From NCBI RefSeq assembly GCF_002095535.1, contig NZ_MLJI01000001.1, positions 1,725,832 through 1,789,831 on the forward strand: 64,000 bases of DNA, given 5' to 3'. Positions 37,905 to 46,875 of this stretch are shown one piece after another. The position numbers were made by a program, and so were the translations under genes. Under the pieces are notes generated by a model. The model made no database searches. It saw only the letters and a program-made list of their open reading frames with translations, and had not been told where the DNA came from. Source of the DNA: Pantoea cypripedii. GTDB taxonomy: Bacteria; Pseudomonadota; Gammaproteobacteria; Enterobacterales; Enterobacteriaceae. Position 1 is the stretch's first letter; each line of letters starts with the position of its first letter.

Positions 37905-38906
37905 ATGGGTTTATGCGCTTTTTATCGACTCGGCGAGTTGCCGCTGGTTAGCGGTGAAACGCTGCTTGACACCCGCATCGGCTATCAAACCCTGGGTCAG
38001 CTTAACGCCAATCGCGACAACGCGGTGGTGATTTTTAGTTATTACAGCGGCACCCATGCCAGCTATCTGCCGTTGATTGGCGCGGGAAAAACCCTCGACC
38101 CGGCGCGCTGGTTTATCGTGCTGGTGAATAAGCTGGGTAATGGCGTCTCGACATCGCCTTCCAATGCGGTTTTACAGCCCGGCGCAGCATTTCCCCGTGT
38201 CACGCTACTGGATAACCTGCGTGCGCAGGAGCAGTTGCTGTTCGATCATCTTGGCATCCGCCGTATCGCGCTGGCGTATGGCTGGTCAATGGGGGCGATG
38301 CAGGCATGGCATCTGGCTGTGGCGCGACCGCAACAGGTGCAGAGCCTGCTGGCGGTGTGTGGTTCAGCCCGTTGCTGGCCGAATAATCAGGTATTTCTCG
38401 ACGGAGTGCGTGCCGCGCTGTGCTGTGACGCGCAGTTTGCGGAGGGGCATTACTCAACGCCGCCGCTGCGCGGTCTGGCGGCTTTTGGCCGGGTTTACGC
38501 AGGCTGGGCCTATTCTGCCGCGTTTTTCCGCGAGGCACGCTGGCGCGATCTGGGCTTCGATTCGCTGGAGGCGCTGCTGGTGGACTGGGAACGGGATCAT
38601 CAGGCACTGGACGCCAATGATTTGCTGAGTGCGTTGTATAGCTGGTATCACGCCGATGTCGGCTTGCTGGCCGGGGGCGACTGGCGTGCGGCGCTGGCGC
38701 AGATTGGCGCGCGTTGCATCGTCATGCCGTGCGACAACGATCGCTATTTTACGCTGGAAGAGGCGGCGCTGGAGGTGGCGGAATTGCGTCAGGGCGAGTT
38801 ACGTCCGCTGGTTTCTCCTTATGGGCATTGTGCCGGTGCGCCCGCCCGATTTGCGGAGGCATCGGCACAGATAGACAGCGCCATGCAGGCGCTGCTTCAT
38901 GCTTAA
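37905..38906 (+). CDS. Alpha/beta hydrolase, homoserine-acetyltransferase-like
   Basis: A 333-residue alpha/beta-hydrolase fold protein of the MetX family. The start GETLLDTRIGYQTLGQLNANRDNAVVIFSYYSGTHASYLP resembles MetX. The nucleophile elbow is AYGWSMGAMQAWHLA, the acid lies in MPCDNDRYF and the base in SPYGHCAGAPA. In catabolic clusters such homologues are usually hydrolases rather than acetyltransferases. ATG 37905 has GGAG six bases upstream and is preferred over 37893. It is divergent from tetR. Its 3' end overlaps the convergent DUF3830-like gene by four bases. Confidence 0.85.
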   Translation: MGLCAFYRLGELPLVSGETLLDTRIGYQTLGQLNANRDNAVVIFSYYSGTHASYLPLIGAGKTLDPARWFIVLVNKLGNGVSTSPSNAVLQPGAAFPRVTLLDNLRAQEQLLFDHLGIRRIALAYGWSMGAMQAWHLAVARPQQVQSLLAVCGSARCWPNNQVFLDGVRAALCCDAQFAEGHYSTPPLRGLAAFGRVYAGWAYSAAFFREARWRDLGFDSLEALLVDWERDHQALDANDLLSALYSWYHADVGLLAGGDWRAALAQIGARCIVMPCDNDRYFTLEEAALEVAELRQGELRPLVSPYGHCAGAPARFAEASAQIDSAMQALLHA

Positions 38907-39328
38907 TCGATAATACTGAGTTCGACCGTACGGCCCTGATCGAACCAGGTTTCCAGCCCGGTGACGCGCAGTTCCAGCTTGCCTTCGATCACCTGGCCGA
39001 TATAGGAGATCGGCAGCGGCTCGTCAGCGGTGTCGTCGCCATACACCACGCACATCTGCTGGCGCGGACTGTAGTAGCACACGGCACCGGTGACTTCGCC
39101 GTACTGTTCGCGGCGCAGTTTACCCACATCCTGCGTCAGGTATTTGTTTTCCCACGGCGCGACGATCGGCAGGGTGAAGAACACCATATCGCCAATCAGT
39201 TTGCCGTGTTGCAGCACGCTTTTCAGCGGCAGCTTTTCGCGCAGCACTTTCGCCAGATTGGGCACTTTGTCTTCCCATACTTCGATGACGCAGATCTTCT
39301 TGTCGGCAACATGCATAGCCAGTTTCAT
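38903..39328 (-). CDS. DUF3830/cyclophilin-like protein, resembling the N-terminal domain of cucumopine synthase
   Basis: A 141-residue protein with no signal peptide or membrane segment. The pattern VIEVWEDKVPNLAKVLREKLPLKSVLQHGKLIGDMVFFTLP and a later PISYIGQV resemble the cyclophilin-like DUF3830 family. Cucumopine synthase has a cyclophilin-like domain of this kind followed by a helical bundle. The gene directly upstream encodes a helical protein, so the pair may be a split version. The resemblance is from memory of the families and is not proven. It is co-transcribed with that gene under two operator candidates. Confidence 0.5.
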   Translation of the reverse strand: MKLAMHVADKKICVIEVWEDKVPNLAKVLREKLPLKSVLQHGKLIGDMVFFTLPIVAPWENKYLTQDVGKLRREQYGEVTGAVCYYSPRQQMCVVYGDDTADEPLPISYIGQVIEGKLELRVTGLETWFDQGRTVELSIID

Positions 39329-39345
39329 GATGTTTTCTCTCCCAG

Positions 39346-39822
39346 TCAGGCTTTAACGCGACGAAAACCGTCCCCGAGACCCCAGGGAAGAATAAAATCG
39401 ACCCACATATGCAGGCGGTTAGCCCAGGACAAGGCGCTATGGGACAGGCGCACCAGATCGCTCAGGGTTTCACACTCACCCGCCACCTCGACATAGGTGT
39501 GCAGCATGCGGGCGGCATCCGGCAGGCTGACGAAGTCAAAGAAGTTGGCTTTGTAACCCATGATTTCTTTGATCAGCAATTGCAGGGTTTTCAGATCCGC
39601 TGTCGGGTTGTCTTCCCCGACACGGATCAGCCCCCACAGCATTTCATCCGCCAGCGTGCGGGTTTCCCCTTCGGCAAAAATGATGGTGCTGAGGTACTGA
39701 CCACGGGCGCCGGTGCCGCGTGGCACTTCCCCCCTACCGAGTGCGGCAATTTCTGCCGGTTGTTCAAACCAGATCTTTTCGCGTTGCGCGTCAAACAGCG
39801 CTATCGCTTCATCGACCGTCAT
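39346..39822 (-). CDS. Helical protein, possibly cucumopine-synthase C-terminal bundle-like
   Basis: A 158-residue, mainly helical protein. It has an N-terminal MTVDEAIALFDAQREKIWF helix and a Trp-rich end SALSWANRLHMWVDFILPWGLG. No signal peptide is seen. I do not recognise it with certainty; size, helix content and pairing with a DUF3830-like gene resemble the C-terminal helical bundle of cucumopine synthase (an opine-forming Pictet-Spengler enzyme). AGGAG lies seven bases before the ATG. It is the first gene of the leftward operon and follows two operator candidates. Confidence 0.5.
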   Translation of the reverse strand: MTVDEAIALFDAQREKIWFEQPAEIAALGRGEVPRGTGARGQYLSTIIFAEGETRTLADEMLWGLIRVGEDNPTADLKTLQLLIKEIMGYKANFFDFVSLPDAARMLHTYVEVAGECETLSDLVRLSHSALSWANRLHMWVDFILPWGLGDGFRRVKA

Positions 39823-39866
39823 AACGTTCTCCTGGTGTTGGCGTGAATGTGGCGCATGCCACGAAT

Positions 39867-39886
39867 TTAATTAATCAGATAATTAA
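39867..39886. promoter_or_regulatory. TetR-regulon operator candidate 4
   Basis: TTAATTAATCAGATAATTAA, one mismatch from the reference copy, 44 bases upstream of the leftward operon's first ATG. Confidence 0.78.
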
Positions 39887-39918
39887 AAATGAGCAAATTT
39901 TGTGCCAGCAGGAGAATA

Positions 39919-39938
39919 AAAATTAATCAGTTAATTAA
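39919..39938. promoter_or_regulatory. TetR-regulon operator candidate 5
   Basis: AAAATTAATCAGTTAATTAA, two mismatches from the reference copy. It stands 52 bases from copy 4, close to five helical turns, which would suit cooperative binding at one promoter. Confidence 0.75.
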
Positions 39939-40021
39939 TAGTGGGTTAGCAAAAGAGCGTGGAGGTGAGTGGGTTTGAATGACGTGAAGTTGTTGTGTTG
40001 TAGTGCAGATTGCACCAATGT

Positions 40022-40076
40022 GTAGCGGCGCGATTTATCGCGCAATTTGGTGGAGGTGCGCATTGCTGCGCACCTC
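40022..40076. repeat. REP-like half element (copy 4) plus terminator-like hairpin
   Basis: GTAGCGGCGCGATTTATCGC is present at 40022 without its distal arm. It is followed by GAGGTGCGCA-TTGC-TGCGCACCTC (40053-40076), a perfect ten-base-pair hairpin just after the fumarase stop codon, probably serving that gene's transcript end. Confidence 0.75.
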
Positions 40077-40084
40077 AGGGAGGG

Positions 40085-41728
40085 TTACTTCACGCAGGCC
40101 GCGCACTGATTATGGATCTGCTGGAAGAAATCATTACCTTTATCATCCACCAGAATAAACGCCGGGAAGTTCTCCACTTCAATCTTCCAGATCGCTTCCA
40201 TTCCCAGTTCAGGGTACTCGACGCATTCAAGGCTCTTAATGCTCTGCTGCGCCAGTACTGCGGCCGGACCGCCGATACTGCCGAGGTAGAAGCCGCCGTG
40301 TTTATGGCAGGCATCGGTTACCTGCTGGCTACGGTTGCCTTTCGCCAGCATTACCATGCTGCCGCCGTTGGCTTGCAGCAGATCCACATAGGAATCCATA
40401 CGACCGGCGGTGGTAGGGCCAAGTGAACCAGACGCATAACCTTCTGGTGTTTTGGCCGGACCCGCGTAATACACCGGATGATCCTTGATGTACTGCGGCA
40501 GACCTTCGCCGTTATCAATGCGTTCTTTCAGCTTGGCATGGGCAATGTCGCGCGCCACGATGATGGTGCCGTTCAGCGACAGGCGGGTAGAGACCGGGAA
40601 CGACGACAGCTGAGCAAGAATGTCTGACATCGGGCGATTGAGGTCTACGTGCACCACTTCGCCTTCACCCTGCTGACGCAGTGCTTCCGGAATAAAGCGA
40701 CCCGGATTGTCTTCCAGTTTCTCGATCCAGATCCCTTCGCGGTTAATCTTCGCCTTAATGTTACGGTCCGCCGAGCAGGAAACGCCCATGCCAACCGGGC
40801 AGGAGGCGCCATGACGTGGCAGACGCACTACACGGATATCGTGAGCAAAGTATTTGCCACCGAACTGCGCACCGAGACCCAGCTTCTGCGAAGCTTCCAG
40901 CAGCTCCTGCTCCAGCTGCACATCACGGAAGGCCTGACCGTGTTCATTACCTTCGGTCGGCAGCGAGTCGTAGTAGTGAGTGGAGGCCAGTTTCACCGTC
41001 TTCAGCGTGCTTTCTGCCGAGGTGCCGCCAATCACAAACGCGATATGGTAGGGCGGGCAGGCGGCGGTGCCGAGTGACATCATTTTGTCGATCAGGTAAT
41101 TCTTCAGTTTCGCCGGAGTGATCAGCGCTTTGGTTTCCTGATACAGGTAGGTTTTGTTGGCGGAACCGCCACCTTTGGCGATACACAGGAATTTATACTC
41201 GTCACCGTCAACGCTGTAGAGGTCAATCTGCGCGGGCAGGTTGGTGCCGGTATTCACCTCTTTGTACATATCCAGCGCGGCGTTCTGTGAGTAACGCAGG
41301 TTATCTTCGATAAAGGTGTTATACACGCCCTGCGACAGTGCGGCTTCATCGCCGCCACCGGTCCACACACGCTGACCTTTTTTGCCCATGATGATGGCGG
41401 TGCCGGTGTCCTGACAGGTCGGCAGCACGCCTTTAGCGGCGATTTCGGAGTTGCGCAGGAACTGCAACGCGACATATTTGTCGTTCTGGCTGGCTTCGTC
41501 ATCCGCCAGAATTGCCGCCACCTGTTTCTGATGGGAGGCACGCAGCATAAAAGAGGCATCATGGAACGCCTGCTGTGCCAGCACAGTCAGGGCTTTGGGA
41601 TCGACTTTCAGTACTTCTTCGCCATCGAAATTTGCCACGGAAACATAGTCGCGGCTGAGCAGGTAGTACTCAGTATCATCTTTGGCGAGAGGAAAAGGGT
41701 TCTGATAATAGAAAGGTTTATTCGACAT
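40085..41728 (-). CDS. Class I [4Fe-4S] fumarate hydratase
   Basis: A 547-residue class I fumarase, near-identical in pattern to E. coli FumA and FumB, which are hard to tell apart. Cluster ligands lie in [12 protein letters not shown] (Cys105), [10 protein letters not shown] and GVSCSADRN. It interconverts fumarate and malate in the cytoplasm. In E. coli fumB sits beside dcuB and dcuRS; here the neighbours are a DASS carrier, a soluble fumarate reductase and dcuRS, so an anaerobic FumB-like role (malate to fumarate) is inferred. Confidence 0.95.
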   Translation of the reverse strand: MSNKPFYYQNPFPLAKDDTEYYLLSRDYVSVANFDGEEVLKVDPKALTVLAQQAFHDASFMLRASHQKQVAAILADDEASQNDKYVALQFLRNSEIAAKGVLPTCQDTGTAIIMGKKGQRVWTGGGDEAALSQGVYNTFIEDNLRYSQNAALDMYKEVNTGTNLPAQIDLYSVDGDEYKFLCIAKGGGSANKTYLYQETKALITPAKLKNYLIDKMMSLGTAACPPYHIAFVIGGTSAESTLKTVKLASTHYYDSLPTEGNEHGQAFRDVQLEQELLEASQKLGLGAQFGGKYFAHDIRVVRLPRHGASCPVGMGVSCSADRNIKAKINREGIWIEKLEDNPGRFIPEALRQQGEGEVVHVDLNRPMSDILAQLSSFPVSTRLSLNGTIIVARDIAHAKLKERIDNGEGLPQYIKDHPVYYAGPAKTPEGYASGSLGPTTAGRMDSYVDLLQANGGSMVMLAKGNRSQQVTDACHKHGGFYLGSIGGPAAVLAQQSIKSLECVEYPELGMEAIWKIEVENFPAFILVDDKGNDFFQQIHNQCAACVK

Positions 41729-41748
41729 GTTGGCTCACTCAGTTATGT

Positions 41749-41842
41749 GCAGCCCATCTGGTACAGAGAAGACGGGCTGCATCATTAGCGATTCGTTATA
41801 GGTTTTTTCTCTCGCCAGCCCGGCGCTGGGCTGACTGGCGAG
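41749..41842. other. Two inverted repeats between the DASS carrier and fumarase genes
   Basis: GCAGCCC (41749-41755) pairs with GGGCTGC (41774-41780), and CTCGCCAG (41811-41818) pairs with CTGGCGAG (41835-41842). Neither is followed by a T run on the minus strand. They may shape the DASS-fumarase transcript. Confidence 0.5.
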
Positions 41843-41900
41843 TATCATAGCATTTTAACATTCTTTCGCGGCTGCGATTTTTAACATCGAAGCAACATCA

Positions 41901-43412
41901 TCAGAACATCAGCACCATCCACGGATAAGCAATCACCATCAGCAGCACCAGGAACAGTCCACCGAAGATGGTGCCCAGACGCCAGTAGTCTTTGGTGGGC
42001 AGATAGCCGCTACCGTAGTAAATCGGGCTGGGGCCAGTACCGTACGGGGTGATGATGCCCATCACACCCAGTGAGGTACACAGCATCAGACAGAACACCG
42101 GCATATTGATGCCAGGGATAGCCGCCGCAATGGTCAGCATGGCAGGCAGCAGCGCGGTGGTGTGCGCGGTGGTACTGGCGAACAGGTAGTGCAGCACATA
42201 GAAGGCAATCAGCAGTACCACGGCAGAAACCTGTGGGTCATAACCGTGCAGCAGTTGACCCCCTTCTTTACCCAGCCAGGCGATAAAGCCAACGCGTGCC
42301 AGACCATCCGCCAGCGCCACCAGGGTGGCAAACCAGGCGAAGGTGTTCCAGGCGGCTTTATTACTGGTGATGTCGCTCCAGTTCAGTACGCCAGTCCACA
42401 GCATCAGCACAATCACCAGCAGGGCGGCCATCGCCGGTTCAATCCAGTCGGTGGCGAAGATCCACATCAGCAGCGCGGAAATCACGAACACCAGCAGCAG
42501 GATTTCATTGCGTGACAGTTTGCCCAGTTTTGCCAGCTCGGCGGTTGCCCAGCGTGGCACTTCGTCATTCAGTTTCACTTCTGGTGGGTAGAGCCAGTAA
42601 GCCAGCAGCGGCATGGTGAGGATCAGCAGCACACCCAGCGGCAGGAAGGCGAGGAACCACATGCCCCAGGTGATATCGAAGCCAATCACGCTTTTTACCA
42701 GCGCCAGCGCCAGCAGGTTCGGAGCCAGCGCTGACAGGAACATCGAGCTGGTGATACAGGTAGCGGTGATCGCCACCCACATCAGATAAGAACCAATTTT
42801 ACGCGCGCTGGGGTCATTGGGTTTTGAACCGTACAGCGGCGGCAGGTTGGCAATAATCGGATAGATGGTCCCGCCGCTACGTGCGGTGTTAGAAGGCGTG
42901 AACGGTGCCAGCAACAGGTCAGCAAAGGTAATGGCATAACCCAGCGTCAGGCTGCGACGGCCCAGATATTTCACCAGAATCAGCGCCAGGCGGCGACCAA
43001 ACTGGGTTTTATCGTAGCCAGCGGCAAACATAAAGGCACCGAAAATCAGCCACACGGTGGAGTTACCGAAGCCACTTACTGCCCATCGGAAAGACTGGGT
43101 GGCCATTTTAAACTTCGGATCGGCGATTTCGGCCGGGCTAAACAGCAGGTATTGGCTGAACAGCGCGATCACCACCACGCCGGTCAGGCCGATCACCGCA
43201 CCGGGCAGCGGTTCGAAGATCAGGCCGACAATCACCCCGACAAAGATAGCGAAGAAGTGCCAGGCGTAAGGCTCCAGCCCTGCGGGTGTTGGCACCAGGA
43301 GTAACAGCACAGCGATCACCACCGGCAGGCATAACATAATTAGCCGGTTTTTATTCCCCGGCGCGGCAGGCGGCGCTTTTAGGGGTTCACTCTGGGTAGT
43401 TTGTGTTTTCAT
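41901..43412 (-). CDS. DASS-family C4-dicarboxylate/citrate transporter (CitT/TtdT-like)
   Basis: A membrane protein of about 503 residues with 11-14 hydrophobic segments. Divalent anion:sodium symporter motifs are present: GFGNSTVWLIFGAFMFA, FADLLLAPFTPSNTARSGGTIYPI (the SNT motif of the first hairpin) and the second hairpin STTAHTTALLP. CitT and TtdT exchange di- or tricarboxylates for succinate in fermenting enterobacteria. Next to fumarase and fumarate reductase it likely exchanges malate, tartrate, citrate or fumarate for succinate, taking the place of DcuB. ATG 43412 is preferred over the TTG at 43460. An FNR site lies 184 bases upstream. Confidence 0.9.
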   Translation of the reverse strand: MKTQTTQSEPLKAPPAAPGNKNRLIMLCLPVVIAVLLLLVPTPAGLEPYAWHFFAIFVGVIVGLIFEPLPGAVIGLTGVVVIALFSQYLLFSPAEIADPKFKMATQSFRWAVSGFGNSTVWLIFGAFMFAAGYDKTQFGRRLALILVKYLGRRSLTLGYAITFADLLLAPFTPSNTARSGGTIYPIIANLPPLYGSKPNDPSARKIGSYLMWVAITATCITSSMFLSALAPNLLALALVKSVIGFDITWGMWFLAFLPLGVLLILTMPLLAYWLYPPEVKLNDEVPRWATAELAKLGKLSRNEILLLVFVISALLMWIFATDWIEPAMAALLVIVLMLWTGVLNWSDITSNKAAWNTFAWFATLVALADGLARVGFIAWLGKEGGQLLHGYDPQVSAVVLLIAFYVLHYLFASTTAHTTALLPAMLTIAAAIPGINMPVFCLMLCTSLGVMGIITPYGTGPSPIYYGSGYLPTKDYWRLGTIFGGLFLVLLMVIAYPWMVLMF

Positions 43413-44000
43413 GGTTTTGGTCTGCAAGTTGTGGAGAATGCGATTAACGTTCCGGGACAACAGGTGTTACCGTTATTAATGCTCAGTTGATACTTTTTTA
43501 AGCTGCCGTTACGTCTTTAATGCTTCTTTAATTGCAATGTTGAAGAGAGAAAATTGCGTAATGTAAATATGATGCGATTTATTAAAAACTCCATTTTGAT
43601 CTGGATCAAAAAATCGATTCAGTATTAAATCCTTTTTGTCTTTGTCATATATTTTTACCGTTGCTTAATTCTTTTCTGGCGGTGCCAGAACGTCATGAAG
43701 CTAAAGGGAGAAAGCCTTTCTGCCTGCGATGCGTCTCATAACGTGATGATTTATCATAAATTAATTTTAATGTAAATGAAAAAATTGATTTTTGACAACC
43801 TTTCACTAACATTTTAAGTGGCGCATATTCAGCTGTTGTGTTTATTTCCAGAATAATTTAAAAGTTAAAAAACTAAACTTATTAATTATGTAACTAAAGA
43901 AATTGGTATATTGTTGGTATGAAATCGGACCTCTTAAATAAATTTGAAATAACTGCGTCTGTCAAAGAATTCGAAACTTTTAAATTTTGGAGTTGTTATC
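43413..44000. other. 588-base divergent regulatory region, AT-rich
   Basis: No coding sequence is supported. The region separates the carrier (leftward) and fumarate-reductase (rightward) genes. It holds a perfect FNR site, a weaker FNR-like sequence TTGATTTTTGACAA at 43785-43798, and the inverted repeat TTCTGGC-GGT-GCCAGAA at 43674-43690. The length and AT content suit several regulators; DcuR sites are likely but not identifiable by eye. Confidence 0.7.
43596..43609. promoter_or_regulatory. FNR-binding site (perfect consensus)
   Basis: TTGATCTGGATCAA matches TTGAT-N4-ATCAA exactly. It lies 184 bases from the carrier start and about 390 from the fumarate-reductase start, so direct anaerobic activation of the carrier is the simplest reading; the other side is possible. 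Confidence 0.85.
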
Positions 44001-46778
44001 ATGAATACGCTCACCCCGATTCTTAATCCACTCACTCTGCCGAAAGGCGCTGTATTGAAAAACCGCCTGGTGATGGCACCGATGACCACCTGTACCGGTT
44101 ATTTTGACGGCGGTGTGACCAGCGATCTGGTGGACTACTATCGCGTACGTGCGGGCAGCATCGGTACTGTGATTGTCGAATGTTGTTTTATCGACAACCG
44201 AGGCCCGGCCTTCCCCGGTGCCATCGCCATCGATAGCGACAACAAAATCCCAGGCCTGGCGAAAATTGCCGACGCCATCAAATCTCAGGGTTCCAAAGCG
44301 ATTTTGCAGATCTACCACGGTGGTCGCATGGTGGAACCGGCACTGATCGGGGGTAAAACCCCGGTGGCACCGAGCGCCATTGCCGCACCGCGTGAAGGGG
44401 CGACCACCCCGCAGGCGCTGACGGCGGAAGAAGTGGACGTGATGATCACCAAATTCGGTGATGCGGTGAACCGTGCCATCAAAGCCGGTTTCGATGGCGT
44501 TGAGATCCACGGTGCCAACACTTACCTGATTCAGCAGTTCTATTCCCCTAACTCCAACCAGCGTGATGACAAATGGGGTGGCAGCCGCGACAACCGCGCG
44601 CGTTTCCCGCTGGAAGTGCTGGAAATCACCCACAAAATGGCCGACCGCTTTGCGGCGGCGGACTTTATCATTGGTTACCGCTTTTCGCCGGAAGAGATTG
44701 AAGTGCCGGGCATCCGCTTTGACGACACCCTGTATCTGCTGGAGAAACTGGCGGAACGCGGTCTTGACTATGTACACTTCTCCGTCGGCCAGCTGCTGCG
44801 TCCGTCAATTGTCGATACCAAGGATCCGACGCCGCTGATCACCAAATATCTGGCGCTGCGTTCGCCGACGCTGGCGAAAGTGCCGGTGATTGGTGTTGGC
44901 GGGGTGGTGAATAAAGAAGATGCGGAAAACGCGCTGGAGCATGGTTTCGATCTGGTGGCGATTGGTAAAGCCTGCATCGCCTACCCGGACTGGGCCGATC
45001 GCGTGATCAAAAACGAACATATGGAGCTGTTTATCGACAGCACCAAACGCGAAGAGCTCACCATTCCGGAACCGCTGTGGCGCTTCTCGCTGGTGGACGC
45101 GATGATCCGTGACACCAGCGACACCGGCCGTAAATACAAAGCGGGCGTGTTCCAGGAAAAAGTCGAAGCCGAAGCGCTGAAACTCAAAATCAACGTGACG
45201 CTGGATACCGACCGTATTACCGATATCTCGCTGGTGCCGGATGCCTCGCTGGATGTGGATTTCACCAGCACCTTCGAAAGTCTGCGCTCCCGTATTCTGG
45301 TGGCGAACAGCCCTCACGTGGATGCCGTAACCGGCGCAACTACCCAGAGTGAGGCGCTGAAAAAAGCGGTATCACGCGCACTGGCGACTTCCAGCAAAGA
45401 GCATGTGATTGACGAGGGCGGTAACCCGAATGCGCCAGTGAATTACGATGTGGTTGTGGTGGGTAGCGGCGGTGCCGGTCTGGCGGCGGCGATCCAGGCG
45501 CATGACGATGGCGCACGGGTGGTGATTATCGAGAAGATGCCGACTATCGGCGGTAACACGATCAAAGCGTCCGTCGGTATGAACGCGGCGGAAACCCGTT
45601 ATCAGCGCCTGAAAGGCATCGAAGACAGCAAAGAGCTGTTTTATGACGAAACGCTGAAAGGCGGTAAATTCAAAAACAACCCGGTGCTGTTGCGTGAGTT
45701 TGTGGAACAGGCTCCCGGCGCGATTGACTGGCTGACCGATAAAGGCATTGAGTTGTGCGACATCACCATCACCGGCGGGATGAGCATTGACCGTACCCAC
45801 CGTCCGGAAGATCGTTCCGCTGTCGGTGGCTTCCTGATCAGTGGTCTGGTGAAAAACGTTAACCAGCGCAATATCGAAGTGCTGCTGGAAACCTCAGTGG
45901 CGGAAATCCTGTTCGAAAACGGCGCGGTCAGCGGCGTGAAAGTGGTGGATGAGTACAACGACAGCCGTATCCTCAACGCGAAAAGCGTGATTGTGGCGAC
46001 CGGTGGCTTCAGCGCCAACCGTGAAATGGTGGTGAAATACCGCCCTGAACTGGATGGCTTCGTCACCACCAACCACAAAGGCGCCACCGGTAGCGGCATC
46101 GCCATGTTGCAGAAAATCGGCGCGGATACCGTCGATATGAGCGAAATCCAGATTCACCCGACAGTCGAACAAACCACCTCGTACCTGATTTCCGAAGCGA
46201 TGCGTGGTGGTGGGGCGATTCTGGTGAGTCAGGCGGGCAAGCGTTTCTACAATGAAATGGAAACCCGCGACAAAGTTTCCGCCGAGATTATCGCGCTGCC
46301 GGAGAAAAGTGCGTGGATCATGTTCGATGAGCAGGTGCGTCAGAACAACAAAGCGGCGGATGAGTACATTGCCAAAGGTTTTGTCATCAGCGCGCCCACC
46401 CCGCACGAGCTGGCGGTGAAACTGAATATGAATCAGGAAGCGCTGCAAACCACCCTGAACCGTTACAATCAGTTTGTTGAGCAGCAGAATGACGAAGATT
46501 TTGGCCGTAAAACCGCGCTGCGTCATCCGCTCAATCACGGACCTTACTTTGCCATCCGCATCGCCCCAGGGGTGCACCACACCATGGGTGGTGTCACCAT
46601 CAATACCGACACCGCAGTGCTGGATGCGCAGAAACAGGTGATTCCGGGTGCCTGGGCGGCGGGTGAAGTGGTTGGCGGTATCCACGGTGCCAACCGTATC
46701 GGGGGTAACGCGGTTGCTGATATCATTATCTTTGGTATCAAAGCCGGACGTAACGCGGCGGCACTGGCATTAGGCTAA
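44001..46778 (+). CDS. Soluble three-domain fumarate reductase (OYE-like/FMN-bind/FAD)
   Basis: A 925-residue cytoplasmic flavoenzyme. Residues 1-360 form an OYE-like NADH:flavin oxidoreductase barrel (HGANTYLIQQFYSPNSNQRDD). An FMN-bind domain follows, with flavinylation motif D441-A-V-T-G-A-T447, Thr447 being the predicted covalent FMN site. The C-terminal FAD domain begins VVVVGSGGAGLAAAIQAHDDGA and has the fumarate-reductase signatures ISEAMRGGGAILV, GVHHTMGGV and ANRIGGNAVAD. It resembles the NADH:fumarate reductase of Klebsiella pneumoniae. Electrons would pass NADH-FMN-FMN-FAD to fumarate without the quinone pool. No signal peptide is present. apbE follows after a REP-like element. Confidence 0.93.
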   Translation: MNTLTPILNPLTLPKGAVLKNRLVMAPMTTCTGYFDGGVTSDLVDYYRVRAGSIGTVIVECCFIDNRGPAFPGAIAIDSDNKIPGLAKIADAIKSQGSKAILQIYHGGRMVEPALIGGKTPVAPSAIAAPREGATTPQALTAEEVDVMITKFGDAVNRAIKAGFDGVEIHGANTYLIQQFYSPNSNQRDDKWGGSRDNRARFPLEVLEITHKMADRFAAADFIIGYRFSPEEIEVPGIRFDDTLYLLEKLAERGLDYVHFSVGQLLRPSIVDTKDPTPLITKYLALRSPTLAKVPVIGVGGVVNKEDAENALEHGFDLVAIGKACIAYPDWADRVIKNEHMELFIDSTKREELTIPEPLWRFSLVDAMIRDTSDTGRKYKAGVFQEKVEAEALKLKINVTLDTDRITDISLVPDASLDVDFTSTFESLRSRILVANSPHVDAVTGATTQSEALKKAVSRALATSSKEHVIDEGGNPNAPVNYDVVVVGSGGAGLAAAIQAHDDGARVVIIEKMPTIGGNTIKASVGMNAAETRYQRLKGIEDSKELFYDETLKGGKFKNNPVLLREFVEQAPGAIDWLTDKGIELCDITITGGMSIDRTHRPEDRSAVGGFLISGLVKNVNQRNIEVLLETSVAEILFENGAVSGVKVVDEYNDSRILNAKSVIVATGGFSANREMVVKYRPELDGFVTTNHKGATGSGIAMLQKIGADTVDMSEIQIHPTVEQTTSYLISEAMRGGGAILVSQAGKRFYNEMETRDKVSAEIIALPEKSAWIMFDEQVRQNNKAADEYIAKGFVISAPTPHELAVKLNMNQEALQTTLNRYNQFVEQQNDEDFGRKTALRHPLNHGPYFAIRIAPGVHHTMGGVTINTDTAVLDAQKQVIPGAWAAGEVVGGIHGANRIGGNAVADIIIFGIKAGRNAAALALG

Positions 46779-46801
46779 GCAATAAATTACGGAAAACCAT
46801 C

Positions 46802-46858
46802 GTAGCGGCGTGATTTATTGCGCTCTTTTAAGAACCGCGCGATAAATCGCGCCGCTAC
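46802..46858. repeat. REP-like palindrome, copy 5, inside an operon
   Basis: GTAGCGGCGTGATTTATTGC pairs with GCGATAAATCGCGCCGCTAC across a CTCTTTTAAGAAC linker. It sits between the fumarate-reductase and apbE genes, where it could modulate the relative amounts of enzyme and flavin transferase. Confidence 0.85.
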
Positions 46859-46875
46859 AACTGAACGAGGCGATA

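Noticed and set aside
43785..43798. TTGATTTTTGACAA as a second FNR site
   Set aside because: Its right half has two mismatches to ATCAA; kept only as a note in the intergenic entry.
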